11,735 bases of DNA from Verrucomicrobiales bacterium (lineage in GTDB: Bacteria; Verrucomicrobiota; Verrucomicrobiia; Limisphaerales; SXQI01): NCBI GenBank assembly GCA_028293365.1, contig JAQGOX010000264.1:1-11735 (forward strand), written 5' to 3'. Below, in pieces: positions 6,042 to 11,735 of this stretch. Positions within the stretch are counted from its first letter, which is position 1. Every line of letters starts with the position of its first letter. A program made the position numbers and the translations under genes. The notes below the pieces were generated by a model, which saw only the letters and a program-made list of their open reading frames with translations, did not search any database and was not told the DNA's origin.

Positions 6042-6842
6042 ATGAATGGCACATCAATAGTCCCGGCTGATTTCAAAGAGAGAGTTGTCCTCGTCACGGG
6101 TGCGGGATCCGGCATCGGTCGAGAGGCAGCGCGGGCGTTCGCTGCCCGCGGAGGGCTCGTGTATGGCGCGGATCTCAACGAACGCGGTTTGGCTGAAACT
6201 AAGGATCTGATCGAACAGGCCGGAGGCAAGGTCCGCGTGGCACGCGTCGATGTGTCAGACGAAAAGGAAGTCGCAGCCTTCCTGGCCCGGATAAACAGGG
6301 AGACAGGCCGGTTGGATGTTGCCTTCAACAATGCGGGCATTACAGGCGGAGCCCATCTCATTGAGGATTATCCGACCACTGATTTTGAAAAGGTCCTGCA
6401 GGTCAATCTTCGCAGTGTCTTTCTCGGTATGAAGTATGAACTGCCGATGATGAAGCGAGGTGGTGGAGGTGCGATTTGCAACACCGCGTCGGTAGCTGCA
6501 TTGACCGGCCCGGGGGGGATGTGTGCGTATGCCGCTTCGAAATGTGGCGTTCATGGTCTCACCCGGGTAGCCGCCATCGAATATTCCGCACATAACATTC
6601 GCGTCAACACTCTGGCGCCCGGTTGGACGGAAACTCCGATGGTCGTTGCCAATAGCGCGCAAAATCCCGGCTTTGCTGCGCACGCCACTTCAGCCATTCC
6701 AGCAAAGCGCGGGGGCCAGCCAGGGGAAGTCGCCGCTGCCGCTGTCTGGTTGTGCTCACCCGAAGCCAGTTATGTATTCGGTCAAATGCTGGTTGTGGAC
6801 GGTGGCATGACAGTCGGGGGATTCGAATATATCGAAAAGTGA
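6042..6842 (+). CDS. SDR family NAD(P)-dependent oxidoreductase
   Basis: A second classical SDR, 266 residues from ATG 6042. TGAGSGIG (19-26) binds the cofactor, D44 in GADLNE favours NAD(H) (inference), and DV (70-71) is the adenine-ring motif. NNAG is at 96-99, N122 is the structural Asn, and S150, Y163 and K167 (YAASK) form the catalytic set, followed by PGWTETPM (193-200) and VDGGMTVGG (252-260). It is intact and is not a recent copy of the SDR at 1479, since the two differ throughout. An in-frame TTG at 6024 would add 6 residues; ATG 6042 is preferred although neither has a strong ribosome binding site. It closes the run that begins with the nitroreductase gene. Confidence 0.93.
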   Translation: MNGTSIVPADFKERVVLVTGAGSGIGREAARAFAARGGLVYGADLNERGLAETKDLIEQAGGKVRVARVDVSDEKEVAAFLARINRETGRLDVAFNNAGITGGAHLIEDYPTTDFEKVLQVNLRSVFLGMKYELPMMKRGGGGAICNTASVAALTGPGGMCAYAASKCGVHGLTRVAAIEYSAHNIRVNTLAPGWTETPMVVANSAQNPGFAAHATSAIPAKRGGQPGEVAAAAVWLCSPEASYVFGQMLVVDGGMTVGGFEYIEK

Positions 6843-6928
6843 ACCATTTTGATCATCTGATTTGCGTCCGACTCACCGACTTCTTCTCGGCGGCCCCATT
6901 TAAAACATTGAACCTTTGCCGTCGTTCC

Positions 6929-7486
6929 ATGATCGAATCCGTTGTGATTCGCTTCAGACGTTCCCATTTTATAATGTGGGCGATTGCCTTCGTCCTGGCG
7001 TTGACTGCTTTCGTCGCACGATGGGGCATCCCGCATAATTCCCCCAAACGCCAACCAATCCAGTTCTGCGATGTGGCTTCTGGACACGTTCTTGGTTCAA
7101 TCCATGGACCTTCGGTTGGCCTGTGGAATTCAAGCGACAGAGCTGTTTTTCTGGAATTCTCTGTCGAAACTAATGAAGGAGGTAAATGGAATCGAATGAC
7201 GGGCGGTTTCGGTGTTGAAGGAGATTGCCGGTTGGAACCGGGCCAGGCGAGGAATTTTACCGTGCAACCTTTTGGGGGCGCGATTCCCGAAGGATCTTCC
7301 TGGAAGATTCGAATCCAAGCCAGACCCGAATTGAAGGGGGTGGCTGCCTTGCCTATGTGGTTCAACGCTGTTAAGACTCCCGCTATCAGAAAGGCGTATA
7401 AAAGTATTTGGAGAATTGCTCCGTTTGGAACAGGGGTTGTCTGGGGACCGCCCGAAGGCGAGTTAATTAGCGATGAGATTCGGTAA
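6929..7486 (+). CDS. Membrane-anchored protein of unknown function
   Basis: A 185-residue protein from ATG 6929. A basic N-terminus (RFRRSHF) is followed by one hydrophobic segment, IMWAIAFVLALTAFVARWGI (15-34), and the rest should lie outside the membrane. The soluble part is rich in Gly, Trp and aromatic beta-strand segments (VGLWNSSDRAVFLEFSVET, SSWKIRIQARP), suggesting a small beta-sandwich; C47 and C100 could pair. I do not recognise a family. The frame is open upstream into the SDR end, so ATG 6929 is a choice; ATG 6974 would shorten the cytoplasmic tail. The stop codon TAA (7484-7486) is the left copy of the TAA flanking the palindromic element that follows. Confidence 0.7.
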   Translation: MIESVVIRFRRSHFIMWAIAFVLALTAFVARWGIPHNSPKRQPIQFCDVASGHVLGSIHGPSVGLWNSSDRAVFLEFSVETNEGGKWNRMTGGFGVEGDCRLEPGQARNFTVQPFGGAIPEGSSWKIRIQARPELKGVAALPMWFNAVKTPAIRKAYKSIWRIAPFGTGVVWGPPEGELISDEIR

Positions 7487-7651
7487 GAGTCGGTCTGAAA
7501 ATGCGGAATTGTACATCTGAAGGGATTTTTGGTGGCTGTCGAGGCGGTTCGGCGAGTGCATCCCCGCAGCGGGCTGTGCTCGCTGAACCAACGAAGACAG
7601 ACGCCAAAAGGTTCGAAGAGGTGCGAATCCTCATTTTCAGACAGACTCTAA
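7484..7651. repeat. 162-bp symmetric palindromic element, MITE-like, flanked by TAA
   Basis: The arms 7487-7503 and 7632-7648 match as inverted repeats in all but one position (GAGTCGGTCTGAAAATG against CATTTTCAGACAGACTC). Counting inward, 27 of the outer 33 pairs match, starting at 7486/7649. Weaker pairing continues through TTTTGG and GGTTC/GCGAG blocks to an inner core CCCGC-A-GCGGG at 7563-7573, so the whole 162 bp is one long imperfect palindrome centred on about 7568. TAA stands on both sides (7484-7486 and 7649-7651), as expected for a target-site duplication. There is no coding capacity. A non-autonomous transposable element is the simplest reading; a very large structured RNA or terminator-like hairpin is the alternative. 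Confidence 0.75.
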
Positions 7652-7701
7652 GTCGAATTAGCCCCGGTTTTTTCACGGATTTAAGCGCGTCTTCAATGAC
7701 C

Positions 7702-7757
7702 TGTTTTCGGAAAAGAGAACATGAAAACAATGGCAGAAACGAGTTGGGCATGTTTTC
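7702..7757. promoter_or_regulatory. Three copies of heptamer TGTTTTC, possible operator
   Basis: In the leader of the DUF3142 gene TGTTTTC occurs at 7702-7708 and 7751-7757 on the + strand and inverted (GAAAACA) at 7723-7729. The first and inverted copies form a 7-bp dyad with a 14-base spacer. The stretch is AT-rich, so chance is a fair explanation, and I see no convincing -35/-10 pair around it. Confidence 0.18.
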
Positions 7758-7815
7758 AGCGGGACGTAAACACGCTTTCTCTTTCCTAACCCTTTCGCTT
7801 CGCTAACCTTCGTCG

Positions 7816-9066
7816 GTGCTCAGATTTGTGCTTATTTCGACCTTCGTTCTTTCAGTTTTCGGGTCGCGCCTGAAGGTCGCGAGCGCTCCCGCGGTTCTTC
7901 CTAATGACGTGTATGTTTGGCAACGACTTTGGACACCGCCATTGAACGAATCAATTCTGTCGCACGCCACGAACTTCTCCGAATTCATCGCACTCCACAC
8001 CGAGGTGGCATGGAAGCAACGGCTGCTCGATCCCATTCACGTTTCGTTGGATTATGAAACTCTTCGAAAATCGGGAAGCCGGATTGGGCTCGCCCTGCGC
8101 ATCGCCACTTTCAGCGGCCCATTCAATGCGACCAACGAAACAACCCGGGGGCTGATCGCGATCGCTCGATCACTCCTCGCTGAAGCTCAAACCAACCATA
8201 TTCCTGTTGCAGAACTGCAAATGGATTTCGATTGCCCCGAATCGAAACTGGACGGATTCGCCGTTTGGGTCGGTGAAATTCGCAAATCCATTGAGCCAAT
8301 CCCGCTGACGATTACCGCCTTGCCGAGTTGGCTCAAGCATGCCGGTTTCAAACGATTGGTGAATAACACCGACGGTTTTGTTCTACAGGTTCACTCCCTT
8401 AAAAAGCCAGGACGCCCGGACGATCCTTTTACTTTGTGCGATCCGCGGGTTGCTCTGGAAGCGGTTGAACGGGCCGGACAATGCGGCGTTCCTTTTCGAG
8501 TGGCACTTCCGACCTACGGGTATCTGCTCGCATTTAATCCAGCGGGCGAATTTCGGGGGCTTTCGGCGGAAGGGTTCGCTAAAAAGTTCCCGGAGGGTTC
8601 GATCTTGCGTGAAGTTCGAGCACAACCGAACGAAATATCGCAACTGGTTCGCGAATGGGAACAACGTCACCCCACTGAATTGCGTGGAATCATTTGGTAT
8701 CGGCTCCCCGCGGCCGGCGATCAATTGAACTGGTCGTGGCCCACTTTGGCATCAGTGATGGCAGGGAAGAACCCCCAGGCGCGCTTGCGGAGCGAATCGC
8801 GTAAATCCGATTCAGGTTTGTTCGAAATTGATTTGATTAATGATGGGGATGGGGACTATCAAGGAGACGTTCGAGTGGAAGGGCAATGGAAATCGGCACG
8901 CCTCGTGGCCAGTGATGGCTGGCTTGGTTTTGAATGCCTTGAGAAGGGCTCGAACACTATCGATTTTGTGAACCCCAAATACCGAATTTCCGCAGGCGAA
9001 CGCCGCACGGTTGGCTGGTTCCGTTTAAGCAAAGATTCCGAGGTGCAAATTGAAACCCATCCGTAG
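7816..9066 (+). CDS. Secreted DUF3142 domain protein
   Basis: A 416-residue protein from GTG 7816 with an N-terminal signal peptide (LRFVLISTFVLSVFG, cleavage probably after VASA, residues 21-24). The body matches DUF3142: VYVWQRLWTPP (32-42) after the signal, LQMDFDCPESKLDGF (134-148), LTITALPSWLKHAGF (164-178) with DGFVLQVHSL (186-195), LPTYGY (231-236) and GIIWYRLP (291-298). The repeated strand-ending Asp, Tyr and Trp motifs look like a TIM-barrel of glycosidase type, but no enzyme activity is established for the family. The last ~90 residues seem to form a beta-rich C-terminal domain. GTG is chosen because the signal peptide starts there. Its end overlaps the next gene by 17 bases, so the two are translated together and may work together at the cell envelope. 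Confidence 0.88.
   Translation: MLRFVLISTFVLSVFGSRLKVASAPAVLPNDVYVWQRLWTPPLNESILSHATNFSEFIALHTEVAWKQRLLDPIHVSLDYETLRKSGSRIGLALRIATFSGPFNATNETTRGLIAIARSLLAEAQTNHIPVAELQMDFDCPESKLDGFAVWVGEIRKSIEPIPLTITALPSWLKHAGFKRLVNNTDGFVLQVHSLKKPGRPDDPFTLCDPRVALEAVERAGQCGVPFRVALPTYGYLLAFNPAGEFRGLSAEGFAKKFPEGSILREVRAQPNEISQLVREWEQRHPTELRGIIWYRLPAAGDQLNWSWPTLASVMAGKNPQARLRSESRKSDSGLFEIDLINDGDGDYQGDVRVEGQWKSARLVASDGWLGFECLEKGSNTIDFVNPKYRISAGERRTVGWFRLSKDSEVQIETHP
9040..9045 (+). promoter_or_regulatory. Ribosome binding site that decides the TTG start at 9050
   Basis: GAGGTG lies 4 bases before TTG 9050, inside the end of the DUF3142 gene. It is one of the best Shine-Dalgarno sequences in the window and, together with the lipoprotein signal that begins at this codon, supports the TTG start and translational coupling. 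Confidence 0.55.
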
Positions 9067-11320
9067 AATTGTTCTTCTATTTGGTCTGCTGAGCGGAATG
9101 TGGTCGCTCATGGCATGTGGACCTTGGTTCCCCAATAGTCTTTTAGACAACGGCGATGAGGCAGTTTTGGCGGCGCCGTATGCCAGCTTTTTTCGCGAAA
9201 TCGAGCGCATGCAACTTGTTTCTTCGGCACATGCGGCCCGCCCGCTCACGAACACCCAATCGTACGCGGAACAGGCAGCCGAAGCCGATCTAAAAGACTT
9301 GCGAAACGCACTCTGGAAAAAAGGGGTCCCGTTGGAAACCCGAGTCGCTTTGGTAAAGTCCTATCAGGCCGAACGCTCCAAACTAATAGAAAAAAAGCCG
9401 GAAGGTGCGGAGCATAAACCTGTGATCCCTCCTGACGAAAATCAGGAGCCGGCCTCGGTAGCCGAGCTTCCAGCAGGAATTCCAGTCGAATTCGCCGATT
9501 ATTTTCGCGGCGCCATCGCCTGGGCATCCGGCGACACAAACGCCGCCGTCGCGGCTTGGAAAGCGTTGCTCGCTCGCCCCCGCGAAGAGCGGTCCTGCAA
9601 ATCGACCTGGGCTGCCTTTATGATTGGCAAGACTTTGATTTCGTCTGATCCCGAAAAAGCGCGCGACCATTTTCAGCGAGTGCGATCACTCACTCTGGAT
9701 GGGGCTTCTGACTCGCTCGGTTTGGCCGCCGCGAGCCTGGGATGGGAGGCTAAAACCTATTATGCGCAAGACGATCTGCTCCCAGCGACCGAACTCTATC
9801 TGGAACAGGCAGCAGCGGGAGACCATTCAGCAATTGTATCGCTCCATTGGGTGGCCGCGAAAGTCATTAAACAGGGTGGGGCGCGGATGGAACAATTTGC
9901 GCGCCATCCTAAAGCTCAAAGGGTCATCACCGCCTATTTGTTGGATGGGCACAACGCAGGGAATGAACCAGAAGGCTTTTTGCCCGACTCCAATAGAATG
10001 GCTCAATGGCTGACTGCAGTTGAAGCGAGCGGAACCGCAAGTGTTGTCGCGGGTGAACAACTGGCTCTGGTCGCGTACCGCTGCGGCAACACCGAGCGCG
10101 CCAAACGCTGGCTGAAATTCGCCGGAAACACTCCCGTTACCCAATGGCTTCAGGCGAAGATATTGCTTCGGGAAGGAAAAATCGATCAGGCGGCCACTCT
10201 GCTCGCGCGCGTTTCCCATTCGTTTCCACTCGCTCCTGTTGATGCGATCGAGCGGAAAAATGGCACCTTCAAGGATAGTCTTTTTATGGATTTTTTGGAT
10301 ACAGACCCCGGCTCCTGGCGCACCGGCTCGGACCAGCTTTGGGGGGAATTGGGCGCGATCCGTCTGGCCCGCCGCGAATATTGCGAATCACTGGAGGCGC
10401 TGCTGCGCGCTGGCTTCTGGAATGACGCTGCCTATGTCGCCGAACGAGTCCTGACACTTGACGAATTGAAGAAATTCGTAGACCAACGCTGGTCCGTCGA
10501 TCCCGAATTGCGAAAGCCGGAACTCGACGAGGATTTGAGCGATGCACAGCGGGCCTTTCGAGTCCGTCTCTCCTCGACACGCCAAAGCCTTCGATCTCTT
10601 CTTGCCCGCCGTCTCACTCGGATGAATCGAGGCCTGGAAGCGCGCGTTTATTTCCCGGAGGAACTTCTTCCGCATTATAACTCGTTAATGACTGCTTTGG
10701 ACGCCGGAAACGATGAAGGGAAACCAGCCGAAGAACGCTCACAACAACTCATGGCCGCCGCCCGAATCGCCCGGCATCAAGGCATGGAATTGATGGCGAC
10801 GGAGCTGGGTCCGGACTATGCCATTCACGGAGGCGCTTACGAAGTAGGCCTTTCTCCAACAAATCGATTGCGCTTTCACAAGGGGGTCGATGCTTCCGGT
10901 GTTGAAAAAGAAGTTCCCGTTACTTTACGCCCGAGCAACGATGAACTGCGCCGCGCAAATGACGAACCAGCCGACCCCTGCGTTCGTTTTCATTATCGTT
11001 ACGTGGCCGCTGACCTGGGCTGGGCCGCTGCTCATCTCCTTCCCGACAATACTGACGCGAAGGCCCGAATCCTTTGCGAGGTGGGCACCTGGATCAAATA
11101 CCTCGACCCGGTATCCGCAGACCGTTTTTACAAAGAGCTCGTCCGCAAATGCCGCAAAACAACCGTTGGTCAGTTGGCTGATGCTATTCGCTGGTTTCCA
11201 TCCTTGGACGAGGACGGCAACCTGAGTCCAAAACAACCCAGCCCTCGCAATCGGGAAAGTCGCGCGGAACCCGTTCCTGATGAGCGCGACGATCCGTCTG
11301 GAAGTGGAGTCAGTCAGTAA
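9050..11320 (+). CDS. Large TPR-like lipoprotein of unknown function
   Basis: A 756-residue protein starting at TTG 9050. The N-terminus is a textbook lipoprotein signal: KPIRR, a hydrophobic core VLLFGLLSGMWSL, and the lipobox LMAC with Cys 23, followed by GPWFPN. The mature protein is mostly helical. Segments such as YFRGAIAWASGDTNAAVAAW, SLGWEAKTYYAQDD and EQLALVAYRCGNTERAKRW read as degenerate TPR/SEL1-like repeats, which suggests a protein-interaction scaffold. The C-terminal ~35 residues are charged and low in complexity. I recall similar proteins with an N-terminal ACGPxFPN next to DUF3142 genes in Verrucomicrobia, but no function. The frame is intact over 2.2 kb. The 17-base overlap with the DUF3142 gene argues for a shared envelope role (inference). 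Confidence 0.85.
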   Translation: MKPIRRIVLLFGLLSGMWSLMACGPWFPNSLLDNGDEAVLAAPYASFFREIERMQLVSSAHAARPLTNTQSYAEQAAEADLKDLRNALWKKGVPLETRVALVKSYQAERSKLIEKKPEGAEHKPVIPPDENQEPASVAELPAGIPVEFADYFRGAIAWASGDTNAAVAAWKALLARPREERSCKSTWAAFMIGKTLISSDPEKARDHFQRVRSLTLDGASDSLGLAAASLGWEAKTYYAQDDLLPATELYLEQAAAGDHSAIVSLHWVAAKVIKQGGARMEQFARHPKAQRVITAYLLDGHNAGNEPEGFLPDSNRMAQWLTAVEASGTASVVAGEQLALVAYRCGNTERAKRWLKFAGNTPVTQWLQAKILLREGKIDQAATLLARVSHSFPLAPVDAIERKNGTFKDSLFMDFLDTDPGSWRTGSDQLWGELGAIRLARREYCESLEALLRAGFWNDAAYVAERVLTLDELKKFVDQRWSVDPELRKPELDEDLSDAQRAFRVRLSSTRQSLRSLLARRLTRMNRGLEARVYFPEELLPHYNSLMTALDAGNDEGKPAEERSQQLMAAARIARHQGMELMATELGPDYAIHGGAYEVGLSPTNRLRFHKGVDASGVEKEVPVTLRPSNDELRRANDEPADPCVRFHYRYVAADLGWAAAHLLPDNTDAKARILCEVGTWIKYLDPVSADRFYKELVRKCRKTTVGQLADAIRWFPSLDEDGNLSPKQPSPRNRESRAEPVPDERDDPSGSGVSQ

Positions 11321-11735
11321 GGCATTCTAAAAGAGGCGATTTTTTCCGTCACGGCCCTCACCCAACGAGCGCCCCTGGGCAGCCCCAGGAGTGCGCGATT
11401 GCGAAATAAGGGTTCAATCCAGCTTGGTGAAGTTCTGTGGAAGGCTCTTTTCTCCCGCGAGAGGACATCAGAGAGCTCGATCAAAACCGGGGCAACATCA
11501 AGCCCCAAACTCGTAGCAAACGAGGTAACGAGGCTCCAATTTTCCGCGCACCCCCTGCAAATTCGATCGGAAACAAATGAAGAACTGAAAGCCTGCTGGT
11601 TCAGATAGCAAACTCCGGAGGAGTATGGACATTTGTGACAACCGAACTCATGTTGAGGATCTGAAAAATCAGTCAGCCTTAAATCTGAAAAAGCCAAACG
11701 GTTGGCCGTTGGAAGGTCTATAAACCTGTTCCAAA
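11314..11735 (-). CDS. Possible partial minus-strand ORF with paired cysteines
   Basis: The minus-strand frame ending at 11314 is open for about 140 codons up to the window edge, so it may be the end of a gene entering from the right; an internal TTG start at 11697 is also possible. The part nearest the edge has CHKCPYSSGVC and, 17 residues on, CRGC, a pattern that could bind a metal as in zinc-ribbon proteins. The other half is unremarkable, and its end overlaps the lipoprotein stop. Codon use is not clearly coding. No family is recognised. Confidence 0.25.
   Translation of the reverse strand, partial: WNRFIDLPTANRLAFSDLRLTDFSDPQHEFGCHKCPYSSGVCYLNQQAFSSSFVSDRICRGCAENWSLVTSFATSLGLDVAPVLIELSDVLSREKRAFHRTSPSWIEPLFRNRALLGLPRGARWVRAVTEKIASFRMPY
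11321..11735. other. Terminal stretch without a confident gene
   Basis: These 415 bases follow the lipoprotein gene. They hold a GC hairpin at 11369-11396 and reading frames on both strands of doubtful value. A near-direct repeat ATCTGAAAAA occurs at about 11659 and 11683. No RNA gene, IS end or strong promoter is visible. Confidence 0.5.
11369..11396. terminator. GC hairpin downstream of the lipoprotein gene, possible terminator
   Basis: CCTGGG and CCCAGG (11374-11379 and 11384-11389) enclose a CAGC loop, and GCGC copies on each side can extend the stem with an internal bulge. It lies about 50 bases after the lipoprotein stop. No T-run follows, so it is not a standard Rho-independent terminator. 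Confidence 0.25.

Noticed and set aside
6853..7365. 170-codon minus-strand frame opposite the membrane protein gene
   Set aside because: The + strand frame has a start, a basic tail and a membrane segment in the right order; the minus frame has no such logic, although the lack of a family for either keeps a little doubt.
7501..7806. Reading frames across the palindromic element
   Set aside because: They begin inside the inverted repeat and their sequence is set by the palindrome; no domain is visible.
1..11735. CRISPR array, tRNA or rRNA gene, complete insertion sequence
   Set aside because: No evenly spaced repeats, no cloverleaf-like or rRNA-like sequence, and no transposase frame were seen on either strand.

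Overview
The window looks like chromosomal DNA of a Verrucomicrobiota soil or freshwater bacterium, most likely a Pedosphaera/Limisphaerales relative. This is an inference. It rests on two broken ECF sigma genes of the family that is heavily amplified in Verrucomicrobia, Planctomycetes and Acidobacteria, a kinase-type TPR tail beside one of them, a DUF3142 gene coupled to a large lipoprotein gene, and a mid-50s G+C (by-eye estimate). Every confidently called gene is on the + strand. I see no tRNA, rRNA, CRISPR array or complete IS.

Region 1 (1-1475) is a gene graveyard. It holds a short piece resembling the N-terminus of a type I restriction HsdR subunit, a zeta-toxin-type kinase gene broken by one extra base, a 67-residue partner gene coupled to it by an ATGA overlap, and the first ~51 residues of an ECF sigma factor cut off after TLQPTAL.

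Region 2 (1479-6842) is a loose redox/detoxification cluster: SDR, NADPH-dependent FMN reductase, nitroreductase, isochorismatase-like hydrolase, exported SnoaL-like protein and a second SDR. The last four lie in a run with short gaps (10-48 bases) and are probably one transcript. Between the FMN reductase and the nitroreductase sit a TPR tail that looks like the end of a Ser/Thr kinase and a second ECF sigma gene, full length but with two homopolymer frameshifts. Both sigma remnants lie directly upstream of a redox gene, which suggests that sigma-controlled loci decayed and were joined here.

Region 3 (6929-7815) holds a small membrane-anchored protein of unknown function. Its stop codon TAA is one of the two TAA copies that flank a symmetric, imperfect palindrome of 162 bp. 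This looks like a MITE or another non-autonomous hairpin element and is the most striking non-coding structure in the window.

Region 4 (7816-11320) is a two-gene unit: a secreted DUF3142 protein whose end overlaps a 756-residue TPR-like lipoprotein gene that starts at TTG with a good Shine-Dalgarno sequence. The last 415 bases contain a GC hairpin and possibly a minus-strand reading frame entering from the right edge.
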